A stretch of 64,000 bases of DNA from Dreissena polymorpha (GCF_020536995.1 NC_068359.1:89052353-89116352), one strand, 5' to 3'; positions 47,920 to 62,800 are shown, numbered from the stretch's first letter. Made by a program: numbers and translations. Notes: generated by a model not told the origin, from the letters alone.

Positions 47920-49093
47920 AAATAGGTATCAGAAACCTTTCTGATAATTCAGTAAAAAAAAAATAATTGTCCATGTATTTTTTTTAGTTAAAAACCACCA
48001 AATTTCGCATTTTATTTTTGCAAATTTGCCCATTTTTCTAATTTTAATTTTGCGAATTATTTTACTAAGTTAACAATTTTCAACATATTTGTCTTATCAG
48101 TGTTTTAAAAACCCACATATGGCCTCCTTGTTTCATTCCAACAACGACATTTTTTATCAATATCTATTAGTGATTTTGAATGGAAATGAATAAAATTACT
48201 CAAAAAGCAAGAAAATGTAAAAAAGTAAGTGGATTCAAACCTACAAGTACACTGTACTCATTGGAATGTTTTGTTTTGAGCTATGTTATACGCATATGTA
48301 CAAAGAAGAACCGTTTTTTTATTATTATTGTGATCACAAGTGTTATAAATCTAACTACCGGGTATATCAAATAATTTCAGAAATCAGAAGTTTTGTGTTT
48401 GCTTTTGTATATTGTTCCTGAAATCTCACTAAAAGTCGTCATTCAAACATGTTCATGTTTCAATTAAATCAGGAGACCCATTTGTGTGTTTTTAATACAT
48501 TAGTTAGACTACTATGTTGAAAATTATATCAGTTGAGTAAAAATTAGGAACTAAAATCTGAAAAATTGACTTTAACCGCTAAACTAGTTAAAATGTAGTG
48601 GTTTTTAACCTACATAAACTGTTAAAAATAAATAGTGGTTTTAACCTAAAATCACACTGCTATCATTGCATTGTTTGTTTAGAGTGATCTTATATGCAAT
48701 TGTATATATGCGTACAATATTTGATTATTATAAAGATCACATGTCTTATAAATCTAATTAAATCAAATAATTCCAGAACTCAACAGTTTTGTGTGTGATT
48801 TTAATCATTTTATTCATTTCCTCCCAAAATCACTTATAGATGGTGATTAAAAAAGTCGTTGGAATGTAACAAGGAGGCCATGTGTGTGTTTTTTTAATAA
48901 CTAATCAGACATATATGTTGAAAATTGTTAACTTGGTAAAAATAATTCTCGCAGAATTAAAAAGTAAAAAATAAGCACATTCTGCTGAAAAAATGCGAAA
49001 TTTGGTGGGTTTTAACCCTTTTTTAAAAATAATACATGGACAATTATTTTTCTAATGAATTATCAGAAAGATTTCTGATACCTATTTAATATG
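47920..49093. mobile_element. foldback element with inverted ends and internal direct repeats
   Basis: The ends are inverted: ttaaataggtatcagaaacc at 47920 against the complement of tttctgatacctatttaata at 49070. The pairing extends over ~200 bp to aaggaggccat. Inside, a ~170-bp block (ttgtttag...gatcac...tataaatctaa...tcaaataatt) is present twice in direct orientation, at about 48235-48400 and 48640-48800. No coding capacity is seen. Confidence 0.7.
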
Positions 49094-49339
49094 GTGCGAC
49101 CGGGAGGTCACAAGGAAACGGATTCGAGAGCGTTTCAAATAAGGCTTTCTATACCATCGAGCTAAGATAAATAGGTTTAAACGTAATCATAACATAATTC
49201 CTTATCCTGTTCCAACTGAACGCAAAATCACAGTATGTCGTGTTCCAAATACTGACTTTATGCTTGGGATCGGTTTGTTAATACGATATGAGATCATTGT
49301 TCAACATCATGTGCTCAGACTAAAAGATAATATTATTTC

Positions 49340-49920
49340 AATGTTTGCGTCCTTCGGGTCAAGTCCTTTATATTATAAACAAATGCATGCACGATACATG
49401 TTCATTCAAAACTTCATCGATAATTTGCACCAGCCCTTCGTCAATGTCGCATCCTTTCGGAACCTGCCAAAAGTCACCATGCAAAACGTATTCAAACGCT
49501 TTCTTAAATTCCATGTTGTTGATGTTGCTGTTGCAGTTGTTTCACAATGATGAATCTGCCGTTGAAAATGTGTTCCGCTCTGTTCCGCAGGCAGTTCCTA
49601 GGTCATATTTTCAGTCAGAAGGGAATGATGCGTAGCATGACTTTTTGGGGATGGCTGATAAGACTGATGGTGCGGTAATTCTCGCAAAGCTTCCTTGTTT
49701 CGGTAGGGGGTGAGCAGAGACTGGCCGACAGCTTCTCCTCCCAGATCTTCTGGCATAGTGCCGTCATTCCTACTGTCATTGACTTTCATCCTTGATTAAT
49801 TATCTCCTAAGGAACGTTGTCCAATCCGGCGATTTTTTCTGCTTTATACTTGGCACTGCCTTATTCACCTCCGCTTTAGGTATGGACGGACATTCGTCCT
49901 CGGCTTCTGGTCTGATTGTT
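49340..49920 (-). mobile_element. LINE reverse-transcriptase remnant
   Basis: The minus strand reads, in shifting frames, EAEDECPSIPKAEVNKAV, IWEEKLSASLCSPPTETRKL, ENYRTISLISHPQKVMLRII, then EFKKAFEYVLHGDFWQV and DIDEGLVQIIDEVLNE. These correspond to the finger and palm region of craniate/mollusc-type LINE ORF2 (usual forms NYRTISLISHxSKVMLRII and DFKKAFDRVWHxGLW). At least four frame changes or stops; truncated before the catalytic aspartates. Confidence 0.75.
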
Positions 49921-52900
49921 AAAGTTAAATAGCACATATAACATATTCTCCAAAGGTTACTTATTTGGCATTTAAAACCCTATAATAGTCACCTACCAAT
50001 GTTGTTAAATGCATACCCCATGGGGTCAAATTGACCCCGGCCAGGATGTTTATTGTTTGTCTTATATGTTTACAGTGCACATTGTTAAGATCGTCTACTC
50101 TAAAACGTCAATGCGTAGAGATTTCCCATTTTGCAACTAGCCTTGTCTACTGCTTGTCTTGAAATAATGCAATTTGTGCTAATATCTGGCCCCGACTTAA
50201 AGGTATGTGTTTCAATTATATGCACATAGTTAAACTGTCGTTCTCTGCAACAGCAAGACTCAAATATTATGTAACATTGCGTTGTGGAACTAGTATGTTT
50301 GAATCATGCCAGAGGGGTTACAAATTCGTCCCGCCACTGAATCCGCAAAACCAATAGGTTTGGTATGTGTTCGTAACATCGACGAGTGGTCATCAACCAA
50401 TATTATTAGAATTATGTCTTTAGTTTCACAACTTGCCACCCCCTATTGGTATAACCTTTCAACACATTCTTGCATAAAACCGCAAGTTCCATGGTTCTCG
50501 TGAAGCATCGAGTTGCGTTTCTTTACAACATTTTGTTCAGAATATGCTTCCTGACTCACAACTGGTCAGGCGAAGGTGGTCTCTTGTTAAGCAAAGACAT
50601 ATTTTGGGGATACCTTTAAAAATAATGTCTGAAGGTATTGTTTATATATGAGCTGCTGAAACAAATTTTCTTGGTAGTAAACCGGCTTGGCGGTTTAAAT
50701 CGCCTTATAATGTAATCCCGAATAAAACGTAAAAACGAATTGCCGATTATGTTTAATGCAATATTTAAGCAATGTAACCTAACGCTTCGTTACCGCGAAG
50801 CAATTTGTATGCTGGCGTGCTTAAAATAGACACATTAACGGCGCAATTTTATTTTACAAATCCTGTATTGGTTGAAACTCCACATGCATGCACATCGCAC
50901 ATGAGCTTTTCGAATTGCTTTTCGATCGTCTTGCGTCGTGAGTTGTGCAATATGAATACTGTTGAACTTTTTAATGACATCTCATCCTAAAGTGTTGATG
51001 AAATATTATTTAACATTACATGAAAGAACCTTAGATGAACTTGTTTTAGGTTGTTCCCGTTATTCCGTTACGATGCTTGTAGATGTCGTCGGAGCTAAAA
51101 TAGATATCAGAAAAGAGATTTTCATAAATATTATTCTATGATACCATACTTAAGATGTTTAATATTTGGTGTGTTATAATTGTGGCCCTCTATAAGTTTT
51201 GTATAATACATGTTCCCTTAATAAAAACTGATTGTGTCATTTTGACACGTGATTAATACGCACTTACATAAACAATAACTTTAAAAACATCATCGTTTTA
51301 TAAACCGAAAGCTCCAGAGCTTTCTAATTGTGTATGCTACATCAAAAAGTGGACCTGAACCAGTGTGGTCAAGAAAATCCATTTGTTAAAAATGGACTTC
51401 GCTTTGATGTATCATTTTTCTATTGTTTGTGGGAAAACAACGCTCCAAAGGCATAATTATGAGAGCCTAGATGTGATTACCAAATTACGACACAGTTACA
51501 AAAAAAGACGACATCGACATAGCAGTTGTATGGTTTGTAAAGACTTTATAGCCAAGCAATTTTAAAAGTACTAATTGAAACTGCAATGTTAGATGATTGG
51601 TTTTTAATTTGTAAAAGCGTAATGTGGCCCTGTAACATGTTGGTTCAAATAATGCCTTAGAGATGAAATTTGATCCGCCATAGGAGTACCATGTTTCCAT
51701 TATTTATATATAGTGGACTCTAAAACAACGTAGTATGTTCCACTAAAATATTGAGCGATGCATATGTTTGAATAAATCATAATGTAGTTTTGCCTGAACA
51801 GAGAGTTCCCAAATTATGAATCTGGGTTCAACGCTGATAAATTCGCCCCAAATCTTAGTTTAGTTGGTTAAACAACATTGTATTGGTTGACAATCCAATG
51901 CCCTGATGTAAGGTATTTGGTTTTTTACACCGTAAAATGGTCATCTTCTAGGTTTGTTCAAATAATGCCCGTAAAATTATCCCCGCCCTTGAGGTACGTT
52001 TATGTATGTAAGTTTTGAAAATGAATAATATCTCTCTTTTTTCCACAATTTATAATGTAGAGAGCTTATGTATTTGCTTCTCATGGTCGTGTTGTTTACC
52101 TTTACCAAATTGCTTCAAAGCATGTCTCAATTGTTTAAATTAGAAATATCATCGTTAGCAGATTGTTTATATGGAAAAGGAACAAAATACTAAATCTTTT
52201 CTCTTGGACAGCAAGACCCAGATGATTATATAATTATATAATATCATTTATTGGTCCTTCGCCAATTTGTTTCAATGCATGAATCTAGGTTGACAATCGC
52301 CCCCAACCTCGTGTTTACCCTTTCCGTGTAATGTGATTCTTTTATATCTTCACCTTAACTGTTAAGCTGATAACATACATATGTTATTTGTAATCAAATG
52401 TATCAAGCAATTTTCTTGTTCAAACGATCTCCCTTAAAACAGATTGGGCAATACAATACGGGTCAAATCTTTGATATTCGCTTTAATAACCGGATAGCTG
52501 TACACCTTTCTGTAGTACATGTACTGAAAGTGTTTAAACTTGTCACATTTATTATTGGTCCTCTTCATAATTTGTTCATATGTAGCACCTGGGGGGGGGA
52601 TATATTTGTAAATATTTGTCCTGTGATTCTTTAAGTTCCAAAGCTCTTGGTTTATACATTTTGTACAAGTCGTACTATTTCAGTTAAAAACAAAACATTT
52701 ATCGAGGCAAATGGTTAATGACATGTTTATACGCAAATCAACTTTGAACGCAATTCTCCCAAACATTACACTGGTGAACGATCTTTGTTCATATTGAGAC
52801 TCTTTTTTATATATGTTAACACTATAATGCTAATTTTGCGTTAAAATTGTATTAAATAATTGACATGTTCCCGTTTTAGTGATTTCAATCGGCTATTTAA

Positions 52901-53670
52901 GTAGCTCTTACGTTCTTTTAATTGTGTCATTTGTATGCAGATTCAGTGCGTTGCAGAATGTTTTCATTTCTCTTTATCGTTGGATCATTAGACTGGGACT
53001 AAATAAAAGTTTTCAAATAAAAATAAACAGCTGATATTTGCTTTAATAAGTTCAACTTTAAAACATAATATGAGTGTTGCATTTGCCCGTACCATCTAAC
53101 AAGGGATACGGCCAAACAGGAGCAACACGGCTGATAGTCACTCTTGAAACGTTTACCAAGCGTAATGCTCATAGTGTTCCTTTTTTAGTAAACCGAGTCG
53201 TTTTGATATTTGCGATCATAAACGTACATTTGTTGTATGTTAAGTAAACCCTTAAACAAATCGGACAAAAGCGTAAAATTAAAACAGAAATTTCAGTCAC
53301 TGTTTAGTCGTTTTCAGAATCATTTTATTCTGGAAGGGTACTTTATCTAGAGAAATTAAAACGAAGTACAGCGTTTTTGACTGTGATAACGTTTTGAGTA
53401 ATTGTCACATACTTATTGTATGTTATCGATATGGTTCACTCTCAGTGAAGGTTTTTTTCCTTAAAATAATATTTTGAAACTATTTTGTGCTATATTGTTT
53501 CCGTCCTATGTATTTTAAATCAACCACTTAACTCGATTTTTTAAATTAAATTCGACGTTATATTCGCCATGAAAGTCATAATAGTTAACGACTATACGTC
53601 GTCACGCATTGTATATTTCAGTTATCAAGTACACTAAAAAAATGTATCTTGCTTCTTTTGTTTATTACAG
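49921..53670. other. no gene confirmed
   Basis: AT-rich. Two plus frames were considered: 50306-50503 (MPEGLQIRPATESAKPIGLV...) and 51365-51565, whose end HNYESLDVITKLRHSYKKRR resembles a Tyr-containing tail with a stop at 51563. Neither has adequate splice signals. Confidence 0.35.
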
Positions 53671-53784
53671 ACGGTATATTGTACTGTAAATACACTCAAC
53701 GATCAGTTAAGGATGGGAGGCAGTATGGCGATTTATTCCATACATTCCACGTCGATGCAACCAAATTGGCCGAGGTTGTCGCAG
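53671..53784 (+). CDS. possible cytoplasmic-tail exon of gene B
   Basis: A 114-nt exon (38 codons) between acceptor tgtttattacag and donor GCAG|GTACAT is open in phase 1-1 only, matching the exit phase of the gene B anchor exon. It encodes DGILYCKYTQRSVKDGRQYG, then DLFHTFHVDATKLAEVVA: polar, charged and without a signal or anchor, with three Tyr including YGDLF. It lies 13.7 kb from the anchor exon on the same strand. Long introns occur elsewhere in this gene, but linkage is inference; it could belong to an unrelated gene starting beyond 40 kb. A possible following end exon near 54962 would add VITCTDYARNRC before a stop. Confidence 0.4.
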
Positions 53785-56700
53785 GTACATTTCCGGCACA
53801 TTGAAACACCTTCCATAACCATTTTTGCTTGTTGTATAACACGCCATCGAACTCGCATTCTGAAAACATGCAGACATTCGTTAATTCTGGGTTTGGTTAA
53901 ATAGTTTGGATTGCGTTTAATAAGTTTTAATCCCTCAATGACATTCAGGCATGCAAATACTCGAAGTGTTTATTATAATACTGATTTGTGTTCATTGCCT
54001 TAACATAAACTTCGACGGGCAGAAACATGTATTATTTAACAAATGTTTCAAACTGAAAAGTGTCAATATTCATATTTGTAATGTTTCAAATTTGCTAGTT
54101 GTTTTAATAAAATCAAATGAAATCACCTCCAATTCTTTTTAATGCATACACGTCCAAATTACTGATGCATAAAGCTGCATGTATCATGTAAACCAGAGAC
54201 ATCGAACGAATGAACCAATCCACAACTCCTTTATTTAAGAACAATTACTTATGAAATTCATGGCACAATTAAAAACGCAAAACATGCGAAGAATACAAAC
54301 TTATAATTCAAAATGGAAAAGAAAGCAATTCCTGAACCATAGGTTTCAAAGCGAAGAGTATAAAAATCTAAGGTTGTATATCGCAAATAAGTGACCAAAT
54401 GAACTATACAGTACAAATTTGTACGTAAAACACAAAATATGAATACGAGTAAAAGAGTGGCAACCATTATTACCAACATGCGAATAATTTAACTCAAGTG
54501 CGTCTCTTTGATAATGATTTTCTTTCGCATCATTTTAGTCGCTTCATACTAGTGATCGTTTAAAAACTAAGAACATTCGCGCATCAAAACTCACCGCCTT
54601 CGAACCGATAATGACAAGCTTCTTGTATATACTCTGGCTTAAATGCAATAACTACAAACCAACATTATTATGTAAAAACTTAAGATTAGTTATAATTGAT
54701 AATCGTAATATGTGATTGCTAAAAATAATTCGATTGAATGAAGTCTCCATATACCAAGGAGCTGAACTAAAACGAATTTCACAGTAAACGTATCCGACTT
54801 AAACTAGAAATGACAACGGACAATACTAGAAACAATTTACTTATTTAAGTATGTTCTTTTAGTTTAAGTTTCGCAATTCTGTATTTGTAGTTAATTTGTT
54901 TTCACAAAAACTCCTGTCCATGAAACAAGATATTCATTTCGTAGCTGCAGTACTTGTCATCAATAACGAAATCGTATATTTGCAGTGATAACCTGCACCG
55001 ATTATGCTCGGAACCGGTGTTAAAAAGGTAGTTAGATGCATACACGTGTCAATCTAACCAAAACAATGCAAACGTCTAGGCTCGGTTCCTCTTCAACAAA
55101 AATTCAGTGTTACTCTTTTTAAGTAATTGACATGATAAATTACGGTATAGATTGTAAAAATGTTAGATTAAAGTAAATAACGGTGATAGTGGAACTTAAG
55201 TTGCTACTTATATGTTTAGCTTACACACATGTAAACTTGCAATTGCGAAACAATCTTGTTGTCAGTATGCAGGTTATCTTTGGCTGATGGGTTGTATTGC
55301 CTCTGTTCTTTTTGTGTTATATACATTGTTAAATGCGGAATGGTTAATAAAATGCAATCACTCTTGCAGATTCAAAAAGATTTTCAGAACGTGGTTTTGT
55401 TTACGAATATTCTCAAAGTTGTGTACATAATAATGAGTATGTTTGGTTACATATAGTCAATGAACAGTAAGTTATACGACTTATTGAATAAAGATAAGTC
55501 GTCCTACAACACAAAATAGGACAGGATGATATAGAACTTGCAAGAATCATATAACATGTGTTATAATTGTGTTTTGCTAAATTTACCATGTTTTCAGTTC
55601 ATTATTGAGAATGCTGTCGGCGGACGAATGACTACAAAGAAACAACAAATAGCTTCAGTGTTCTGCACTCTTCTCGGGATAAGGAGTTTAAGGTTTTATT
55701 AGTATAGATTTTAAAATAAACAACCAATGGGCATCGTAATGTTGGCGAATACTTCAGTCATGTACTTTTCCCTAGTGATTCACTGGACAAAAAAGAGTCG
55801 ACTCTAAATGGGGAAACTGAAACTTGACTAAACATTACGAAACATATTGACAAACACATTTATTGCAATTCTAGCATACACAGCTGGCTCTGATTGACAC
55901 ACGCATAATACAAGCATATTAACATGCATCAATCATGGTAAATGGCATATACACGGTATATTTATTTATAACGAGCGACACGATGATTTGTATTCAACAG
56001 TTATACAGATTCACTAGGAACACCCATTGTAATAACAAACCGAAGTAGTAATTATTGCATAACTAGGTATATTTAGCACAAATGTGCATAAATCATTTCT
56101 CGATACAATGCAAAAAAATAAAACATTTCAACCCTAACAATAAGTAATATTTGATTACTTTAACTAGGAATTATTTGTTTCATCTACCAGATTATCCGTA
56201 CGATGAACTGAAACAGTCATTAAATGTACCTCAACTGCAATCTATATACATAATAGTAAATGCTATAAGTTGTTGTTATTTTTTTTTGTTAAGAAAATAT
56301 ATCCGGTTTCGAATTTACTATTATATATTTACGGTAAAATGTTATATTGGTTAATTGTTATTTAGTACTTAACGACATATATTTGCAATGACCAATTCAC
56401 GTTCTCAGCATGTCAATGATTGATAAAACATGAACTAACTACAGTCATGGCGTTGACTTTAACTCCAAGAGGTTGTTGTTTACGTTATATATACTGAGGA
56501 GGAAAATATTGCCATTTTATGATTATGTATGACGTAACCTATGATTGAATAAGCCTAGAAGACATGTACCTACAAAAATTTCTAAAGAGTATGAAAGACA
56601 TTGGTAGATGCAGCTACTTTCGTAATACTGGTCGAACGACTTAGCGATTTAATACTTACTTAATATAGGAATATACATATTGTTTAAAGGGTCCGAATTC

Positions 56701-57000
56701 AAAATTGTTGGTAAAACGTTGGTAATTAGTGGTCATATTGATATTCGTATACCCTAGGACTGCTTTACCATGATTAAAAAAATTTTAATCAGCAGTTTGT
56801 TTTACAAATGTATAGGTGAGCATCATTCTTTCTATGTACCTTTCCAAATACACCTTTAGCGGCGAATCAGTATAAATCAGTACCGTACTTTGATTTATTG
56901 CTTAATCGTTATATTCGAACATACCAGCAATCGAAATAATCGGTTAATATCGAATTATCGTTTGCTTTATTCGACGGGAAAGAGTTTTTTTCTATATCTT
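53785..57000. other. no gene confirmed
   Basis: AT-rich. One phase-0 candidate last exon follows catgttttcag at 55600 (FIIENAVGGRMTTKKQQIAS...), but no upstream exon in that phase is known. Confidence 0.35.
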
Positions 57001-57008
57001 GCTTAGCT

Positions 57009-57052
<44 letters not shown>

Positions 57053-57101
57053 TATATAAAGTACACTTAAGATAATATATACATATATATATATATATAT
57101 A
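57009..57101 (+). repeat. (AT)n microsatellite, two blocks
   Basis: Two TA/AT runs separated by about 25 bp. Confidence 0.95.
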
Positions 57102-59547
57102 AGAAATAAATTGACTTTTTCGACCCTTGACTTTTATTGTTAATGTTCACTTTAATTTTATTGCGTTTACGACGTTGTTTACGATGACATTATTTGCATT
57201 TTAGCTATTAAAATTAAGTTAAACTTACCAATATAAGAATTTAAAAAAGGTTATAACAGTCATATATTTTACGTATCATATCGACATTGCACATTCTGAA
57301 GTCATACGTCATACTCAAAGGGTTACAATTATATAGGCCCCTATTATTTTAAACTTGCGTTTTTGTAATAAGTTAGTCATCTCGAGGGTACAGGGCATTG
57401 ACACGCATGCCAAAATATAGTTTAATGTTGAACTATATTTTCTGTATTCATTCACAGCGATCTGTGCACCTGATTAATATTGCGGATATGTGGCATTTAT
57501 TAATGATAATTGACCGTAGATATGACTGGTTTGTACCTCATACTTATAACTCATACGTATTCCTATCAACTACCAGTTCTTTCAGCGAGCAGCTGTGTGC
57601 ATAGCATAACATTCAGATGAACCTAGTTTATATCGATTGAGATGTGATGATTTATATAAAACAACAACAGGATATGTATAATAATAAACGTATTAATTCT
57701 TTACATAAACATTGTTTTATATATTTAAAACATAAATATAATCATTTTAAAAACACATTTCAGGAATATAAATTTAAATATTTAACATATTTCAATAATG
57801 AAAAAGTCAACCTATTGTTAACATCTTGGAAGAATTGAAAAAAATATCTCATTACATGTGCTATTATGGGTATTTTAGAAGCCTTGTAACGCATATTGTA
57901 TCGTATACAATTGCAACATTTTTTATTATGCATTCATAAACGTATCTCGAAGTTTAAAAGAATGGGAACATTGTTTTTGTTTTTGTTCAGATAATTCGGT
58001 ATGACATGAACAAGTAAGGAATAACGGACTTTAAATTTATAGAACGATGCATATTGCCATTACCATGTTTTTATTTCACGATAAACTTCACCTTCAGTTG
58101 GCGGTGGTGCACAAAGCATAATTGTACATCCTATATTATATCGAAAATAATCAAAATACTTTCTGCAATATTCACAATGATTTTCGAATAACCTAGATAT
58201 ATGTACCAACTAGCATCTATATTATAACCTGTTTTAAATGCATTTTCATCTCTATTTATCATGAACAACGCACTCTCTTCCGCCATTACCAATTTGTCAA
58301 ACGACATTATAATGAGATTTACGAAAATTGATTTCATTATGAATATTTTATATCGTCGCCTGAGAAAATAAATATACACATAATAATAACATAAGCGTCA
58401 ATCATCGCATGCATTTGACATTAAATAACAGTTTATTGTATACATTCAGACCAGACGTTCAAAATAATCATGCAAACCATAAGTTACTACATTACAGAAG
58501 AACTTCGTACACATTTCCAGTAATTACACATTTGAAAACAAAAAATACGAAACATTATATTGCAAGCATTAGTGCGAGCAGTAAAACCAGATATGTATGT
58601 TTTATTATTGCGCTAGGGAAGCCATTTAACAGCTGGTAAAACACAAACATCGCCGGTAAACTTATTTAGCCTACAGATGCATCACAGTTAATTACTCTCA
58701 TATATTCTGTTTTCGTAGTTTAAACCTCGTAATATTTTGTGAAATTCATGTGCATAAACTGTTGATTTAAGTCATTGGTCCTGATACGGTGAAAACAAAT
58801 CGGTTATGTGGAAACTACATATTTGTGTGCAGGTCAAGTTCTAAACGGATTAAAATTATCACCTAGTCTGTGTTAACCTTTGAAGGAAAGATAACACGTG
58901 TGAAATTTTACACACGTTTATATCAAAATAACTTAGTAACTGTTGGTAAATGTAACCTGAACTTAACTACTTTATTATAACATTTTCAGTCCAAATTCGT
59001 TTTGCTTCTGTCGCACGCGATTAACGTGGATGCATATGCTTATATGATATTAATCACAGCGAGCACTGTAATGTGTTAAGATGAAAAACGCAAATTTTGA
59101 GAACACATCCGGATAGTCTTTTTCACAACCAATGAACCTCTTCGAACTTACAAAAATGTGACAAAAATACAGTTTCATTCTTTATTCTCATTTATATGCA
59201 TACATTACATATTTATAACAGTAATAAATATTCACATTAAAACACTATGTATATAACCGCTCATGGTGTTGAGCTCTATGAGATATTGCGAACGTTTGTA
59301 TAGAATTATATATAAAATCATTCTATTATCACTATTTACAATACTAAGAGATAGAAAATAAGTGCTATTCTTTCTTTAAAAAAACTGCGATAAAATAATC
59401 AAGGTTAAAACACTCATTGCAGTAAATTGTAGCACTAGCGAGCTAATAAAATACATAAAAATAACAAATATCGTTCCTGATCAGATTTTTTATGACACTA
59501 AAACATAATGACATTATCTACAAGTAAAAATTGTCGTCTTTTTTAAA
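57102..59547. other. no gene confirmed
   Basis: AT-rich. After ttctgtattcattcacag at 57460 a phase-0 frame (RSVHLINIADMWHLLMIIDR...) runs to a stop at 57603. A minus frame near 58240-58350 (MKSIFVNLIIMSFDKLVMA) looks leader-like before a weak phase-1 donor. Neither can be tied to a gene. Confidence 0.3.
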
Positions 59548-59833
59548 TTGCACTACAGGTTTTGGCACGTTGTCTAATCAAGTCTCTATTTGAGAACAGC
59601 ATAACAAATTGATCTATTCTTGATAAGTTTGGAAACTCAGAATTGCATACAATTGCCATCGAGAGTAAACTATCTCTTAAGTCATTAAATATTTGACATT
59701 TAAGTATAACATGAAGTTCATTTTCTACATTTTCACATGAACAAAACGGGCATGTTCTATTTTCTTCTATAAGCCTTTCAGAACGTCCAGTTTAAATACG
59801 AATGGGTGCAACACCAAGTCTATTTACATGTGG
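59548..59833 (-). mobile_element. LINE 3'-end remnant (C-terminal finger)
   Basis: The minus strand reads HVNRLGVAPIRI, then after a stop TGRSERLIEENRTCPFCSCE, NVENELHVILKCQIFNDLRD, SLLSMAIVCNSEFPNLSR and LIRQRAKTCSAI. The C-P-x-C-x...E-x-H-x-x-x-x-C pattern and D-L-R-D are the C-terminal finger of CR1/Jockey-type LINEs. 5'-truncated, one stop in the part seen. Confidence 0.65.
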
Positions 59834-62800
59834 TAAATAGTTGAACACAATGAACATGTCACTTTACGAGGGTAACTCGAGAAGCAATAGTAATTGCAGG
59901 TATATGTGTAATATGAAAATAGGTTGTACCTTTCAATATATATTTGTTACTGTAAATCTGTGCAACAATTTGACTGAAATATGACGTCAGTCATTTCATG
60001 AAATTTCTGAAGCGACTTCAGCTTTATTCACGATTGTTAACTGCTTAATACAATAAACGCGACTAACAATAATTTATTAAGAAAAATGTACATCTTTGAT
60101 TACCTGAATACATATTAACTCTAATTTTATTTTAGATGAGATTTAAAACAAATATTAAACTCGTCATTGACGCAGATAGTTGTGAATGAACGTATATAAT
60201 TATTTATTTTGGACATTTCCGCTATAAACAGGGCAAAAGCGTCACAAGCTAGATTCTTATTAGTGCCAGTCATAAACAGCAATTAGCCCAGGTATAAAGT
60301 GGAAATCTTATGATAATATCATGTCATAAATGCCAAGATTATTACAATCGTCTTAGCTTCTTTTAATAATTAAGGTAATTTATGGTTTTATCTTGTCCTT
60401 AATTTGAAGCATTGCATATTTATTTCACGGTGTCACTTGCTTTGGATATTTTTCAGGGGCTTAGTAACGTGCATGCGGTGCAACGTCTGAAAACACAATA
60501 TTGTGTTACGCATTTTGTAATGAATTTAAATGTTTAAATTCGTAAGAAACGTGTTTTTGTTCCGTTGATTTGGAATGATAGAGCATTAACGTGCAGCCAT
60601 TGGCATCCATGAAACTGACGCGTCTTTGTAAATATTTCCGTTAAGCTCGCGCCCTTACATTACGTTGTATTTTTTTATTAATCTAAAAAGCTAAATTCAA
60701 AAGAGAACTAACAATATATTTGTATACAAAAAGTTGAAATCTGCAGATAAACATGATGATTATTTATCTTAACAAAAACGTGGCAAATACCTATAGCATA
60801 CAAAACAACATGCATACATGATTACAAATAGGTTCAACTTTAACCAGGTTAGGTTAAATCAAATCTTTCAAAGATATTAAGGAAGATGCTTAGGAACAGT
60901 ATCATGAGGAGAATCTGTAACAAGTAAGAAAGTCATTATTATATGTCTTATGCAAGGCTTTGTTGTTGTACTATTTATGTTACTCTGGCTGAACAACAGA
61001 ATGAACAATCCAAACCAAGTATACAATCGCATGTACAAAATCGTCTATATTTCGGATTTTTTGAAGATATTATACAATACAAGTTTGGTTGAATAATAAT
61101 TTTAATAAATTCCACTTTATTACAAGATACATTTGTTGTTTGAAAGAATAAAACGTCAAATACTGTGCAAATTTGGGTTAATTCATATAGGAAGGAAACT
61201 TAAAAAGGTGTCTGTGGAAACAATATTATTACAATCAATTATGCGTATTTTACAGCATAAGACATCAACATATCTAATGTTTGGATAAACCAGTTGATGC
61301 GGTTAGTGCTGCGCATCGAGGTTAAAACAGACCTCAAGGCTAGGTTTGAACAAATTTTGAAATAAAGCATGCAAAAATGATAAACATGTCAGGACAAGCA
61401 TTTTACGTTAAAGGGAATGAGCTGTATATATATTCGATACTCAAAGGCTGTATTTTCTACACTGCCTGGATGTATACATAGTAAACACGAAAAACGAATA
61501 TATACACTATATGGTAACACAGCAGTAGGAGAACAGAGAGCAATATGGAAAAAGAAACACACAGGAAAACGTGAAAGAATATGATTGTATTTAATGCATA
61601 TAAGTAAAGGAAAATGAGTAATACTGTATTAGAGTATCAGTTCATGTAAAGATCTATGGTGCAACCCACCATTATCTAAATTTATTGTTGCATTATATTC
61701 TTTATATAGTAAATGAACAAGTATCTTTCCCTAACTTACTCAGCACCCTACATGACATTCATAAACAGCGATATTGACACTTACATGTTTTTATAACGCG
61801 TTCATCGTTTGGGCCATTCAAAATCCAAAATGTAAGATTCGAACATAACTAAAGGCTTCACTATTGAGTTAATCTGTTTTAAATAATATTACTACGCATA
61901 ATGCAACATTATATGAAATACCGATATCATTAATATACTATTTAGACTTTGGGGCTAGTTTATGGTTTACTGTTTATACATCAAGTGTAGGAATGAAGAG
62001 CATTCATATATGTTATATAGATGGCTAGTTAACCGGTTATCCGTTTCTTAAAGAGGATAACCGATTACAAAATAATATTCGGTTACTCTTGCAGAAAACG
62101 CATTCTTTTGTTGAACGCAATAAATGCTCAAATCGTTAGCACCTTTTCCTTTTCAATCAGCACACACCAGTGATTGTTTTCATCTGTATGAGAAACATAG
62201 ATAGACTACAACAGAATTAATGTAGTGATTGACTTAAAGGTGATAGTAATCTTGAATAGTTATTGTCGGATATGTTCGTCCCACCGTTTGTTTATGTTAA
62301 TGTAAGCACTGGAACTCATGATAGAAACTATTGAAGTTCATAAGTAACTATTTAAACGTTTTGTTATGTTGTTATGTCTGGTTATATACTTTTGTATATG
62401 TAGTAAGGATAACATATTAAACACGGCGTTGCTAAGAAAATTAACTTGACGCAGCTAACCAAACCCCCGTACAACAAAATAATGACATCCTTCAATGCGC
62501 TCGGTGGAGTCTAAATCATAACCCACATATTTAAAACTCAGTCAAGCAGAGCCATTTCAATAACTCGCGCAAGTGAACAAGTTCACTTAGTATCCCATTA
62601 ACATTACCACGCTTTGTTTTATTATTCCCGAAGCGTAAAACCGCTTCATTTATTATTACATGCACAAAAATTGTGAGAAAGCGAAAATAATAAAATAAGA
62701 TGTTTTTAACTAGCATAATATATTATCCCATTAAGATAAACACGCTTCATTTATTATTTATTATCCCTTGATCAAAGTCACGTTTCATGTACTATGCCAT

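Noticed and set aside
51365-51565. Cytoplasmic-tail exon ending in NYESLDV...KQF
   Set aside because: It has a plausible Tyr motif and stop, but no acceptor in phase 1 and it lies before the better candidate at 53671.
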